Assembly (NCBI RefSeq): GCF_000194155.1
Contig: NZ_GL877882.1
Coordinates: forward strand, 10,233-74,232
Reading direction: 5' to 3'
DNA from: Saccharopolyspora spinosa NRRL 18395
GTDB lineage: Bacteria; Actinomycetota; Actinomycetes; Mycobacteriales; Pseudonocardiaceae
Length of the DNA: 64,000 bases
Part shown: in pieces, positions 44,472 through 53,767 of the stretch
Layout of the letters: each line of letters opens with the position of its first letter
Numbering within the stretch: the first letter of the stretch is position 1
The notes under the pieces: generated by a model
Databases searched by the model: none
What the model was told of the DNA's origin: nothing
Seen by the model: the letters and a program-made list of their open reading frames with translations, nothing else
Position numbers and translations under genes: made by a program

Positions 44472-45758
44472 GTGGTTTCCGACGGAGCCGAATCGGCGGC
44501 CGAAAAGCCGCCTTTACCCGAGGTGGCGGACGAGGACGTCGCCTGGCGTCCGCGCTGGTGGTTCCTCGGGGTCTTCGCTGTACTCGCCGCGATCCACCTC
44601 GTTGGTGGCTGGGCGTCGACGACCGCGATCGGCCTGGCTGTGGGCTTTGCCTGCACGCTGGTCCTGGTGTTCGTCCGGCGGCTGCCGCCGTGGCTGACCG
44701 GTGGGTGGTGGTCACCGGGACCGTGGTTGTCGCGCTCCGGGATACGGGCCCGCCGCAACAGGCTGACATGTGTGCTGCTGCTCGTCTGGTTGCCGGCGGC
44801 GGCGATCGTGGCCGGGATAGCCGAACATCCCCCGCACGGTGTCGACATCGTCTATGCCGTGTTCGTGCTGGGCTGTGGTCTGAGCCTGTTGGTGTTGGTG
44901 CTGGTTCGATGGGCGCGCACTCTCCGCATTCTCCGCCTCCTCGCCGGTTCGCGGACACCATTGCCAGCCCGCATCGACCAACAAGAGCTCGTCGATGGCG
45001 ACCCTCTCGCCCGGTACGTCACGGGGACCGTGATCTTCCCGGACGGCTCGCCGGGGTATTTCACGCTGCGCGACTGCCCCATTCCCCTGGTCGCGGCGAT
45101 CGAGCACACTGGGCGGCTCTGGGTTACCTCTGCCCTCCCGGGTACGGTGCTCGCCGGGTTGCCCGATGGTGATGACTTCGCACATGCCGTGCTCGCTACC
45201 TCCCAGTCCGGCCTGCACGGCCGGGCGCCGATCTCGCGGGCGGCCTTGGGCCGGCATCTTCGCCCTCGGACGTTCGCCCTCGCGACCGTGATGGTTCTAG
45301 GTGTTGCGCTGGAGATCACGGTGTTCGTCACCTTGGGCGGCGCGCTGACATGGGTGCTGCTGGTGCCGCTGCTGCTCGCCGTCGTGGCCGCCGTGAACTG
45401 GCGGTCGCGTGTCGCGTCCCCGGTGCGGCTGCTCGCGGCTGGCCCGTGGACAGAAGTCGCTGCCGCCGTCGTGGCACAGGACATCCGGCCCGGACGGCCG
45501 ATGTTGGGCTGGGCCCGGTTCTCCGATGGAATCCGCGCCCGTTTCCGCGTCGCGAACTGTCCACCCGACATCGCCACCGAACTCGTTAACCGACGCCACC
45601 TTTGGGTCGCGGGCGAACCGCGCGAAGGCAAAGTCGCCATCGGAATTCCCGACAGCGACACCTTTGCCATCGCCGTTTTCACCGTGAAGCAGCGAGAATA
45701 CCGGCGCACCCGGGCACGGCGATCCCCATCTCTGGAGACGAATGATCGGACTGGATGA
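44472..45758 (+). CDS. Internally duplicated four-helix membrane protein of unknown function
   Basis: GTG 44472 is chosen with AGGGTGG upstream; longer in-frame starts give an implausible Cys/Arg-rich N-terminus. The product has 428 residues. It contains two pairs of membrane helices (residues ~30-80 and ~108-145; ~265-315) and two copies of a soluble ~80-residue beta domain: YVTGTVIFPDGSPGYFTLRD with CPIP...LWVTSALPGTVLAGLPDG, and GRPMLGWARFSDGIRARFRV with CPPD...LWVAGEPREGKVAIGIPDSD. Both end in FA-x-AV. I do not recognise a named family. No operon partner is evident. Confidence 0.7.
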   Translation: MVSDGAESAAEKPPLPEVADEDVAWRPRWWFLGVFAVLAAIHLVGGWASTTAIGLAVGFACTLVLVFVRRLPPWLTGGWWSPGPWLSRSGIRARRNRLTCVLLLVWLPAAAIVAGIAEHPPHGVDIVYAVFVLGCGLSLLVLVLVRWARTLRILRLLAGSRTPLPARIDQQELVDGDPLARYVTGTVIFPDGSPGYFTLRDCPIPLVAAIEHTGRLWVTSALPGTVLAGLPDGDDFAHAVLATSQSGLHGRAPISRAALGRHLRPRTFALATVMVLGVALEITVFVTLGGALTWVLLVPLLLAVVAAVNWRSRVASPVRLLAAGPWTEVAAAVVAQDIRPGRPMLGWARFSDGIRARFRVANCPPDIATELVNRRHLWVAGEPREGKVAIGIPDSDTFAIAVFTVKQREYRRTRARRSPSLETNDRTG

Positions 45759-45769
45759 ACGCTAGGTCC

Positions 45770-46048
45770 GCGCCTGGACCTCCTGGTACCGGTGGACCCC
45801 TCGTACTGCTCGCCCACCTGTTCCTGGCCATCAGCACCGCCACAGCCCGAGCCACACCAGCGCCCGATGGGATGATCTTGTTGACACCCAACGAGATCCG
45901 GAATCTGTTCGCCGAACTTATCCTCGCGCGCCTGCGACCTGCCTTGCACATCCTGCGCCGCTCGAACTGGCGACGACGACACCAACACCGCGCCCAACAA
46001 GCCCCAGCGACAACAAACCCACGAGCCATGCACATTGCAAACCTCTGT
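45770..46048 (+). pseudogene. IS701-type transposase C-terminal remnant
   Basis: The translation PLVLLAHLFLAISTATARAT, then GMILLTPNEIRNLFAELILA and RRSNWRRRHQHRAQQA matches the end of IS701-type transposases (HAxLAVxxA...GLIPLTxNEIRRLF...WSxWRRxHQAxAR). The N-terminal and catalytic parts are absent. The frame overlaps the stop of the membrane protein gene by chance (ATG 45755). Confidence 0.7.
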
Positions 46049-46158
46049 TGAAGTACTAGCTCAATAGGGCATCTCGCTTTCTCGCGATCCAACCGTTGCC
46101 CAACGCCACCGTTGGATCCAGGCCTGTCGAGCACAACGACGAGGCGCAGTGCGAGGTG

Positions 46159-46905
46159 CTAATGCGCGGTCCAGCCGCCGTCGACGACGAGGCTTGTCCC
46201 CGTGATGTAGGAGGCCGCATCGGATACCAGGAAGACTGCTGCGGGCGCGATGTCGGAAACCTCGCCGATACGGCCAAGTGGCGTCTGTTCGAGCATCCTG
46301 GCCTCATAAGCGGGGTTGGCCAGAACGTGCTCGTTCATCGGGGTTCGGACGTTGCCTGGCGCGAGTGCGTTGACTCGCACCTGGTGCTTGGCGGCGTCGA
46401 GCGCCAAGGCACGGACGAGGTTCTCCACCGCGCCCTTGGTCGCGCAGTAGGCGCTCGCCCCGGCAAAACCGACGACTCCCGCGATAGAGCCCAGGAAGAG
46501 CACCGAGCCGCCCGGTTCCATCTTCGCCAGTGCGTGCTGCGTCATGTCGAACGGAACCTTGACGTTGACGTCCCATTGCCGTTCCAGCGAAATACTCGGA
46601 TCGTCGACCTCGCCCACCTCGAACAGTCCTGCTGCATGCACCAGAACATCCAGTCTCCCGAACGTTTTCAGCGCGCCTGCGACAGCCCTGTCGGAGGCGC
46701 CTGCCTCACGCAGGTCCACTCGGCACTGCGCGACCCGGCCACCGCTGTTCTCAATCTGCTTTGCTATCCGGCTGAGCCGCTCCGGATCTCGGCCGACAAT
46801 CGTGACGCAGGCCCCGGCATCGGCAAGGGCTTGAGCGATGCCGGCTCCTATTCCCGAGCTCGCGCCTGTGACGAGCGCGGTCTTTCCGGACATGTCGATC
46901 CTCAT
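46159..46905 (-). CDS. Short-chain dehydrogenase/reductase
   Basis: ATG 46905 is chosen because the Rossmann fold starts there; the longer frame runs back through the previous gene. The product has 248 residues. It has the NAD(P) motif TGASSGIG (13-20), the HAAG variant of NNAG, catalytic S140 (LGSIAG), and Y153-x3-K157 (YCATK). The C-terminus has the usual ITGTSLVVDGGW. It lies five bases after the MBL gene in an operon with hydantoinase-type genes and probably oxidises or reduces a hydroxy/keto intermediate of that pathway. Confidence 0.88.
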   Translation of the reverse strand: MRIDMSGKTALVTGASSGIGAGIAQALADAGACVTIVGRDPERLSRIAKQIENSGGRVAQCRVDLREAGASDRAVAGALKTFGRLDVLVHAAGLFEVGEVDDPSISLERQWDVNVKVPFDMTQHALAKMEPGGSVLFLGSIAGVVGFAGASAYCATKGAVENLVRALALDAAKHQVRVNALAPGNVRTPMNEHVLANPAYEARMLEQTPLGRIGEVSDIAPAAVFLVSDAASYITGTSLVVDGGWTAH

Positions 46906-46910
46906 CGGGG

Positions 46911-47852
46911 TCAGCCTTTCGTTTTGTCGAGCCATCGAAGAATCCCGGCGACGTTGGTTTCCGTGGAGTTCAGCGCCTCGAACTTGGCGTCCACATCGGG
47001 CATCGCGGCCAGATCGGCGTATCGCGCACGAGTCCGATCGCGCACAGCGGCGACCGCGTGCTCCAGCTCCGGTGTGGTGGCTCGCGACAGGCGGACCGCA
47101 TCCACCCACAGCCGCAGTTCCTCGGCCGCGCGTTCCAACGCATCGCTGGTGTGCCGCGCCGGGCCGAAATGGCTGAAGAGCAATCGGGCAGGCGCGAGTT
47201 GGCGGAACAGGCCGAGTGAGCGGAGGGAGCTGTCGAGGTCGAAGTCCGGTGGTGGAGTCGCCGGCTTCATCGTGCCGGTTTCCGGCATGTAGAGGCCCGC
47301 CGCGTCGCCCACGTACAGGTCACCGGTCGCGGAGTCGAGCAACCCCAAGTGGTGCTTCGCGTGCCCCGGGGAGTGGTAGCTGGTGAGCGTTCGGCCACCG
47401 CCGAGGTCGATCACGTCCACCTCGTCCACTGCCTGGATCCGCGCCGCATCGGTCGGACGCAGCAACCCGAAGACTTCTTCCAGCACTGGCCCGTAGATCT
47501 GCCCGGCGCTGGCGAGCAGTCGCTTCGGGTCGGCCAGGTGCTTGGCGCCTCGCTCGTGCACGACGATCTCGGCATCGGGGAAGGCAGCTGCGATATCGCC
47601 AACGCCACCGGCGTGGTCGAGGTGGATGTGCGTGACGACGATGGTGGCGAGATCGTGCGGACCCACTCCGAGATAGCTCAGTGCCTTGATGACGGCAGGC
47701 GCTGAGCGTGCCGTGCCCGTTTCGATGAGGCACGGGCGCTCGCTCCGGATCAGATACGCGGCTGTGATCCCGTCGTAGTCGGCCATGTAGGTGTCGATCA
47801 AGTACACCTCATCCCCGAGATCGCGGATCTGAGCCTTGTCGTTTTCCGTCAT
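46911..47852 (-). CDS. Metallo-beta-lactamase-fold hydrolase
   Basis: ATG 47852 overlaps the HyuB stop (ATGA); the product has 313 residues. The zinc motif THIHLDHAGG (H75, H77, D79, H80) is complete. Further metal ligands are probably the His of SPGHAKHHLG and the Asp of LYVGDAAGLY, then SHFGPARH. A long helical C-terminal region follows. The overall pattern resembles glyoxalase II-like thioester or lactone hydrolases rather than true beta-lactamases. In this operon it may hydrolyse a CoA thioester or lactone formed by the other enzymes. Confidence 0.88.
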   Translation of the reverse strand: MTENDKAQIRDLGDEVYLIDTYMADYDGITAAYLIRSERPCLIETGTARSAPAVIKALSYLGVGPHDLATIVVTHIHLDHAGGVGDIAAAFPDAEIVVHERGAKHLADPKRLLASAGQIYGPVLEEVFGLLRPTDAARIQAVDEVDVIDLGGGRTLTSYHSPGHAKHHLGLLDSATGDLYVGDAAGLYMPETGTMKPATPPPDFDLDSSLRSLGLFRQLAPARLLFSHFGPARHTSDALERAAEELRLWVDAVRLSRATTPELEHAVAAVRDRTRARYADLAAMPDVDAKFEALNSTETNVAGILRWLDKTKG

Positions 47853-49645
47853 CGCAGCAGCCCCGGATCTGACGCAGCACGCAACTCCACGGTCGCCGCG
47901 TCGTCCACCAGCCCGGTTTCGGTGACCACGACCTGGTAGACGTCCTTCGCTCGTTGTGGCGACACCCATCTCTCTGCCACGTCGCGGGCGACTCGTGCCG
48001 GATCGCGTTCGGTCGGAGGACCGTAGCCGCCACCACCGGAGCTGTGGGAAACGATCTTCTCGCCGGGCTGCAGCAGCACGCGAGCACACGCCGGGATCGG
48101 GTGCAGGACACCGTCGGCGTCCCGCTGGAACTGGTCGGAGCGCGCTCCCGGAAGACCGCCACGCCCGCCGAGTGCGGGGTTCACGGTGCCGTCGCTGACG
48201 TACGCCACCTCGATGGGGCCGCCCGTCGGGCCGTACTCCACGAGCGCGCCCGGTGCGCCGCGGAAACGGCCAGCGCCTTCGGTGTCCGGCAGGATCCGCT
48301 GCTGTTCGATCCGAATGGGGTGGTGGATCTCGTCGATTTCCACGCTGTCGCGGAACATCATTCCGGCGTTGCCGACGTGACCGATCGTCAGCCAACCGTC
48401 CGCCTGCGGGCCAGCAGCGCCTCCGGTCACCGAGGGCAGCATGATCTGGTTGACGAACGGCGCACCGCCATGCCGCTCGTCCCGTCCCGAGAGCACACCC
48501 CAGGCAGGAGGCTGTGCCGGGCCGGTCTCCGCCATGCCGAACCCGTCTCCGAGGTCGGCGAAAGCGCGTTGGACCGCATTGGTGAGTCGATCGGCAAGGT
48601 TGGTCGTGGCAACAGAACAACTCGCCGGGTGGCGGGGGATCCCGACCGCGCAGTTCTCGCGCAAACGGATCTGCAGTCGCCGGAAGCTACCGCCATTGGG
48701 TGGGACAGCCTGCCCGAGCGAATTGAAGATCCCGATCATGGCGGCGGTCAGCGACGTCGACTCGGTCAGGTTGAGGCCGCTGGGCTGGCAGTCCACATTG
48801 TCCCGGAGGTCCACCTCGATGAGCGCCTCTTCCTCTTCCGATCGGACCTCGACGGTCACCGACACCGGGATACCCCCGGGCACCCCGGGAAACGGGTCGT
48901 GCTCGCTGCGGGAAGTCACCCGGCCAGCAGGAAGCGACCGGATTGCCGAGATCATGCGCTGCTCTGAATAGTCGAACCACGCTTCCGCGTACTCCTCGAG
49001 CACCTCCCAACCGACCTCGTCGCCGAGAGCGAGAAGCTGGCGTTCTCCGACGCGGGCAGCGCCCAGCATCGCCAGGTAGTCGCCCCACCATTGGTCGGGA
49101 ACCCGAATCCTGGTCTGGCACATGCGCACGATGTCGCCCACGTCCTGGTAGTCCTGCTGGATCCTGACGCAGGGGAAGATCAGTGCGCCCTCCTCGTATA
49201 CGTCCCGCACGTCGGCCGAGTACGTGGTCGGCGCCGCGTTGCCGCAGTCGGCCTGATGGGCCTTGACCAGCAGGGTGAATCGGTGTTGTCCGTCGGCGTC
49301 GACCACCGGAACCAGCAGGCTGTGGTCCGCGGCGTGGGAGTTGCCGTGGTAGGGCGAGTTGTGCAGGAACGCGTCACCGGCCCGCACCACGGGATGGAAC
49401 TCCGCCATCGCCTCGGCGAGCAGGTCCGGTCCGCGCATGACGTGGATCGGCAGGCTTTCCGCCATCGCCAGCAGGCGCGCGTCGTGGGTGATGATGCAGC
49501 AGGAGAAGTCCCGAGCCGTATTGAGGACTCCGGACCGGCCTGTGCGCGCGAGCGTGTTCATCATCGCGCGCACCACGCTCTGCAAGCGGCTGGTCAACAA
49601 GGCGAGTCGGACGCCGTCCATGTGCGTCGAGTCGACCGTGGTCAT
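47849..49645 (-). CDS. hyuB: Hydantoinase B/oxoprolinase family subunit (HyuB-like)
   Basis: ATG 49645 is preceded by GGAGGCG; the product has 598 residues. It shows the HyuB pattern: RLQSVVRAMMNTLARTGRSG at the start, ARDFSCCIITHDARLLAMAE, GDAFLHNSPYHGNSHAADHS with the conserved HxxD-type metal ligands, ADCGNAAPTT, SGLNLTESTS, and a C-terminal GAGRFRGAPG, GEKIVSHSSGGGGYGPPTER. With HyuA it forms an ATP-dependent amidohydrolase or carboxylase (hydantoinase, 5-oxoprolinase, acetophenone/acetone carboxylase). Substrate is not deducible. ATGA overlaps link it to both neighbours. Confidence 0.93.
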   Translation of the reverse strand: MTTVDSTHMDGVRLALLTSRLQSVVRAMMNTLARTGRSGVLNTARDFSCCIITHDARLLAMAESLPIHVMRGPDLLAEAMAEFHPVVRAGDAFLHNSPYHGNSHAADHSLLVPVVDADGQHRFTLLVKAHQADCGNAAPTTYSADVRDVYEEGALIFPCVRIQQDYQDVGDIVRMCQTRIRVPDQWWGDYLAMLGAARVGERQLLALGDEVGWEVLEEYAEAWFDYSEQRMISAIRSLPAGRVTSRSEHDPFPGVPGGIPVSVTVEVRSEEEEALIEVDLRDNVDCQPSGLNLTESTSLTAAMIGIFNSLGQAVPPNGGSFRRLQIRLRENCAVGIPRHPASCSVATTNLADRLTNAVQRAFADLGDGFGMAETGPAQPPAWGVLSGRDERHGGAPFVNQIMLPSVTGGAAGPQADGWLTIGHVGNAGMMFRDSVEIDEIHHPIRIEQQRILPDTEGAGRFRGAPGALVEYGPTGGPIEVAYVSDGTVNPALGGRGGLPGARSDQFQRDADGVLHPIPACARVLLQPGEKIVSHSSGGGGYGPPTERDPARVARDVAERWVSPQRAKDVYQVVVTETGLVDDAATVELRAASDPGLLR

Positions 49646-51756
49646 CGGGGTAGCGCCTCCTTCGTAGTTTCCGTGGTCCGCCGCTGGGTGAGCGGAATCT
49701 TGACGGACAGGCTGCCGCTCGCGGTGCGGGTCGCCTGGGCACCGGGGTCGATGACTACGGTCGTCACCGCGGACTCGACGATCGCCGGCCCGAACAGTTC
49801 CTCGCCCGGCTCCATGAGTTCGAACGGCACCACAGCCGTTTCGACCAGTCCTGTCTCGGGGAAGTAGGCCGTACGCGAGTGCCTGGTACCGCCGGCGCTC
49901 GCAGACACGAGTTCCGGGTTCTTGTCGGTGTCGTTGAGCCGGCAGCGGACTCGTGCGCGCCAGCCGACGACCTCGACGGGCGACTCGGCGTCGCGGATGG
50001 CGAAGATGTCTTCGTGGACCGCGTGGAAGTCCTGCCGGAGCTGCTCGACATCTTCGTCGGAGGCGAATCGGCGGACACGCAACGGCACTTCCAACTCCCA
50101 CACCTGGTGCGGGTAGCGGGCCTCAGCGAACAGCTCGATGGTCGTTTCCACGGCACCCGAGCCAGGGCCTTCGGCGAACTTCTCGGAGCGCCGCCACAGG
50201 TCATCGAGAACCTCGCGGACGCCATCCCGGTCGAAGCCGGTGGTGACCGTGCGCGAGGTCGCCGCGAATTCCGCGCTGAGGTCGGACATGAGTGCACCAG
50301 CCGCGCTGAGCACGGCCCCGACCCCGGGCAGGAGGACACGCGAGCAGCCCAGCCGCCGCGCGATGGCCACGGTGTTGAACCCGGCGGCGCCACCGCCGCC
50401 AACGAGCACCGCTTCTTCGACGGGGATGCCCTGGTTCAGGGTGATTTCTTCGATGGCGCCCACCATGTGCTCGGTTGCGAGGTGGAGGATCGCTTCTGCG
50501 GCCGCGTGCGCGTTCAGGCCCAGGGGACGGCCAACGTGGCGGAGGACGGCTTCCTCAGCTGCTGCGGCGTCGAGCACCATTCGTCCACCGAGAAAGTACT
50601 GGGGGTCGATGTATCCGAGCACCAGGCAGGCATCCGAAACCGTCGGTTGCTCGCCGCCGCGGGCGTAGCAGACCGGGCCCGGTTCCGCGCCCGCGCTCTG
50701 CGGTCCCACGCGCAGCATCCCGCCGGCATCGACCCAGGCGATCGAGCCGCCGCCGGCACCGACGCTGCGGACGTCGACCGCCGGGAAACCCGTCATGTAA
50801 CCGAAGTACTGCGGACCGAGCCACGCTTCGGTGGTCACCGGGATCCGGCCGCGATGTACCACGCTGACGTCGTAACTGGTTCCTCCGGTGTCCGCGACGA
50901 TCGCGATGTCGACGTCGGCATCGACGCGTGCGTAGTGACGCCCGGCCACCGGTGCCATCGCGGGACCCGAGCCGATGGTGTGGATCGGCGCCTCAGCGAT
51001 GTCGTCCGCGTCCTGGACGCCGCCCGCCGACGTGTTGATCAGCAACCTCCCGCGGAACCCGTGGTGCGTGAGATCCCGCTCGAGCGCGTGGAGGTACGTG
51101 CCCATCAGCGGCTTCAGCGACGCGTCGATGGCAGTCGACGAGGCTCTGCGGTACTCCCGGATGATCGGGTTCAGCAAATGGGAGAGCGTGTAGGGAATCC
51201 CGGGCAGCTCTTCCTCGATCAGCTCGCCGATCCGCCGCTCGTGGGACGGGTTCACGACCGACCACAGCAGACACACCGCGACCGCTTCCACCTCACGTTG
51301 CCGCAGTTCGTTGAGGGCCTTTCGAGCGGCTTGCTCGTCCAAGGGCCGCACCACAGATCCGTCGGCTCCGATTCGCTCGGGCACCTGCACCGTCAGCGCA
51401 CGCGGCACGTACGGCGCGGGGTAGTCGCGCGCGAAGTCGAAGGGATCCGTTCGCCCACCCTCGCGGAATAGCAGGATGTCCGGGTGGCCCTGCGTCGTGA
51501 CGAGGCCCGTGCGAGCGGTATTGCCGGTGAGAATGGCGTTGAGCGACCTCGTCGTGCCGTGGATGAAGGTGTCGACCTGGCCGAGGAATTCCGCCAGGGA
51601 CTCGCCACGCGCCTCGGCGGCGACCTCGACGGTGGCGAGCACCCCGCGCAACGGGTCCAAAGGAGTGGTGGGGCTCTTGAAGATCTGAACCTGGCCCTTG
51701 TCGTCTTCGACGACGAGGTCGGTGAACGTGCCCCCCATGTCGGTGGAGACGCGCAT
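49642..51756 (-). CDS. hyuA: Hydantoinase A/oxoprolinase family subunit (HyuA-like)
   Basis: ATG 51756 has AAGGGAA about eight bases upstream; the product has 704 residues. It has the ASKHA-type ATP-binding start MRVSTDMGGTFTDLVVEDD, the conserved FIHGTTRSLNAILTG and VTTQGHPDILLFREGG, the second phosphate motif IAIVADTGGTSYDVSVV, VDVRSVGAGGGSIAWVDAGG followed by LRVGPQSAGAEPGPVCYARG, and VLVGGGGAAGFN. The C-terminal ~170 residues are the beta-rich extension. It activates the substrate by phosphorylation for the HyuB partner. Confidence 0.93.
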   Translation of the reverse strand: MRVSTDMGGTFTDLVVEDDKGQVQIFKSPTTPLDPLRGVLATVEVAAEARGESLAEFLGQVDTFIHGTTRSLNAILTGNTARTGLVTTQGHPDILLFREGGRTDPFDFARDYPAPYVPRALTVQVPERIGADGSVVRPLDEQAARKALNELRQREVEAVAVCLLWSVVNPSHERRIGELIEEELPGIPYTLSHLLNPIIREYRRASSTAIDASLKPLMGTYLHALERDLTHHGFRGRLLINTSAGGVQDADDIAEAPIHTIGSGPAMAPVAGRHYARVDADVDIAIVADTGGTSYDVSVVHRGRIPVTTEAWLGPQYFGYMTGFPAVDVRSVGAGGGSIAWVDAGGMLRVGPQSAGAEPGPVCYARGGEQPTVSDACLVLGYIDPQYFLGGRMVLDAAAAEEAVLRHVGRPLGLNAHAAAEAILHLATEHMVGAIEEITLNQGIPVEEAVLVGGGGAAGFNTVAIARRLGCSRVLLPGVGAVLSAAGALMSDLSAEFAATSRTVTTGFDRDGVREVLDDLWRRSEKFAEGPGSGAVETTIELFAEARYPHQVWELEVPLRVRRFASDEDVEQLRQDFHAVHEDIFAIRDAESPVEVVGWRARVRCRLNDTDKNPELVSASAGGTRHSRTAYFPETGLVETAVVPFELMEPGEELFGPAIVESAVTTVVIDPGAQATRTASGSLSVKIPLTQRRTTETTKEALPR

Positions 51757-52073
51757 GTCAGTTGTTCCCTTCGGCTGCGTCGGGTGAGGTCTTGTCCCAG
51801 GGATGTTCGGAAATGGTGAATAGAGGCGTGGCTTTGCAGGTGTCGCGCCAGATGGCGTGGGCCGCGCAGCACGCCGAGCAGATGGAGTCGCCAACGGTCA
51901 ACGGTCAACGGTCAACGGGCACTCGCAGGCATCGGGCTTGATCACCGTCGTTGCGCAGCTGCCGCAACCGACCTGCATCGCCGGGCGCTTCGAGCTCCTC
52001 ATCGGTCATCGGGTTGGTGTCCCGCCACGCCGGAGTTTGCGTTCGAACCAGCTGCAGCCGCGGCTGGTGGATC
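51757..52073. other. Intergenic stretch with a 7-bp tandem repeat
   Basis: No gene is supported in these 317 bases. CAACGGT is repeated nearly four times at 51892-51918. The stretch separates hyuA from the upstream SDR/BKACE pair and may contain an internal promoter. Confidence 0.45.
51892..51918. repeat. CAACGGT x 3.9 tandem repeat
   Basis: Four contiguous copies of the 7-mer, the last lacking one base. The reverse complement, ACCGTTG, contains GTTGACC-like spacing that overlaps the TGGTCAA units near the GntR gene only partly, so a regulatory role is speculative. Confidence 0.6.
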
Positions 52074-52835
52074 TCAGGCGAGAGCCCCGAGATCCACCGG
52101 AACGCACGTCCCGGTGATCGCCGATGCGGCGGGGCTTGCGAGGAAGGCGAGCGTGGCCGCCACCTCCCGCGGTTCCACGAACCGCTTGGCAGCGTGCTCG
52201 GTGACCAGGTCCGCGATGACCTCCTCGGCGCTGCGTCCGAGGAGCTCGGCTCGTTGAGCGACCTGATCCTCGACAAGCCGGGTTCGCATCCACGAGGGCG
52301 CCACCGCGTTGGCCGTCAGCCCGTGATCTGCGCCCTCCAGCGCCGCCACCTTGACCAGTCCGAGCACGCCGTGCTTCGCGGCCACATAAGCGGCTTTGAA
52401 GCGTTCGGCGACGAAGCTGGAGGTGGACGCGGTAACCAGCACCCGCCCACCTGGCTTCGACACGAGGTGGGGCCATGCCAGCTTGAGCAGGGTGAACGGG
52501 CCGGTCAGCAGCACGCCGATCAACCGTTCCCATTCCTCGACCGGGAAGTCCGGGATCGGTGCCATGTGCTGCACGCCGGCGTTGAGCACGATGATGTCCA
52601 GACGACCGTGTGCGTCGAGCACGGTGTCCAGTGCCTGGGCGTTTCCTTGCTCAGTGCTGATGTCGGCGTGAACGCAGTCGGCGCCGTCGCGGTCGACGCC
52701 CACCACATGGGCACCGCGGCACGCGAACTCCTCCCGAACCGCCACTCCCAGAGCGCCTGCGGCGCCGGTGACCAGAGCTACTTTGCCTGCCAGGGAAGTG
52801 TGATCAGCCGGCTCGTGTGGGGAAAGTGCGGTCAT
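52074..52835 (-). CDS. 3-hydroxybutyrate-dehydrogenase-like SDR
   Basis: ATG 52835 overlaps the BKACE stop (ATGA), with GGAGGAAA upstream; the product has 253 residues. It has TGAAGALG (23-30), LNAG (84-87), catalytic S137, Y150 and K154 (YVAAKHG). The segment AAKHGVLGLVKVAALEGADH with NAVAPSWMRTRLVEDQVAQR closely follows bacterial D-3-hydroxybutyrate dehydrogenases, which have the same long loop. A BKACE enzyme, which releases acetoacetate, is encoded just upstream, so interconversion of acetoacetate and 3-hydroxybutyrate is plausible. Confidence 0.85.
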   Translation of the reverse strand: MTALSPHEPADHTSLAGKVALVTGAAGALGVAVREEFACRGAHVVGVDRDGADCVHADISTEQGNAQALDTVLDAHGRLDIIVLNAGVQHMAPIPDFPVEEWERLIGVLLTGPFTLLKLAWPHLVSKPGGRVLVTASTSSFVAERFKAAYVAAKHGVLGLVKVAALEGADHGLTANAVAPSWMRTRLVEDQVAQRAELLGRSAEEVIADLVTEHAAKRFVEPREVAATLAFLASPAASAITGTCVPVDLGALA

Positions 52836-53767
52836 CGTGTTTCCTCCGCATCCCACTTCGTCAGTCGCGACCGCAGTTCGGTAGCGCTGGCGATGGGGCG
52901 AGCGAGCCGATCCGCGAGGTCGACAGCGACCTCGACGAGTTCGGCATTGCTCCTCGCCTGGCGGTCGCGACGCAGCCGTAGGTTGTCCTCCATGCCGACC
53001 CGGCAGTCCATGCCCAGGGCGAGTGCCACAGCGGCGTGCCGGAACTGCGTGGGGTATCCGACAGCAGCGACCCCGAAGTCGGCCAGGTCATCGCCGAGGA
53101 CGTGCAGGGCGCGGTCCCGAAGGACGAACAGGTCCTCGATCGCATTGCCCGCACCCCCCAGCACGCCCAGTACGCATTGGATCCGCACCGGCGGCGCGAG
53201 CGTGCCTTCGTCGATCAGGAATCGCGCCATCGCGATGTGGCCGAGGTCGTACGCTTCCAGTTCCGGGGTAGCGCCGACGTCCCGACAGGCCGCAGCGCAC
53301 TCGCGGAGCATCGAGAGCGTGTTGATGAAGACGCCCTGGCCGGACTTCTCGAGCAGTTCTCGTTCCCAGTCGGCTTCGACCCTGGGCCACCGCGCGGGTG
53401 TCGGGTAGCCCTCGTAGTTCATCGTCCCTAGGTTGAACGTCGCGATGTCCGGGCGCGCCGCGCGCATTCCCGCCAGCCGCTCGTCCAACGACATGCCCGG
53501 CGAGCCGCCCGTCGTCACGTTGATCACGACGTCGCTGCTCGCACGGATCGCGGAGACGATCTCTTCGAAGAGCGTGGGGGAGGCGCTCGGGCGACCGCTG
53601 TCGTCGCGGGCATGCAGGTGGACCGAGCTCGCACCCGCCTCCGCCGCGGTGAGGGCGTCGGTTGCGATCTGCTCTGCGCCCCGGGGCAGGTACGGACTCT
53701 GACTGGGCAGAACGTCGCCTCCGGTCACTGCTGCGGTCAGCGCGGACGAGCGATATCGATCTGACAT
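52832..53767 (-). CDS. Beta-keto acid cleavage enzyme (BKACE, DUF849)
   Basis: ATG 53767 has AGGAGA six bases upstream; the product has 311 residues. The family marks are the zinc-binding HLHARD (H50, H52), VINVTTGGS, ATFNLGTMNY, the segment ELEAYDLGHIAMARFLIDEG, CVLGVLGG and the final ligand in VGMEDNLRL (Glu near 274). BKACE enzymes condense a beta-keto acid with acetyl-CoA and split it into acetoacetate and a new CoA ester. Which keto acid is used here (for example 3-keto-5-aminohexanoate, dehydrocarnitine) cannot be read from the sequence. First gene of a reverse operon that faces the GntR gene. Confidence 0.9.
   Translation of the reverse strand: MSDRYRSSALTAAVTGGDVLPSQSPYLPRGAEQIATDALTAAEAGASSVHLHARDDSGRPSASPTLFEEIVSAIRASSDVVINVTTGGSPGMSLDERLAGMRAARPDIATFNLGTMNYEGYPTPARWPRVEADWERELLEKSGQGVFINTLSMLRECAAACRDVGATPELEAYDLGHIAMARFLIDEGTLAPPVRIQCVLGVLGGAGNAIEDLFVLRDRALHVLGDDLADFGVAAVGYPTQFRHAAVALALGMDCRVGMEDNLRLRRDRQARSNAELVEVAVDLADRLARPIASATELRSRLTKWDAEETR

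Noticed and set aside
49879-51471. 530-codon forward open frame opposite hyuA
   Set aside because: hyuA motifs on the reverse strand are unmistakable; the forward product is His/Arg-rich shadow sequence.
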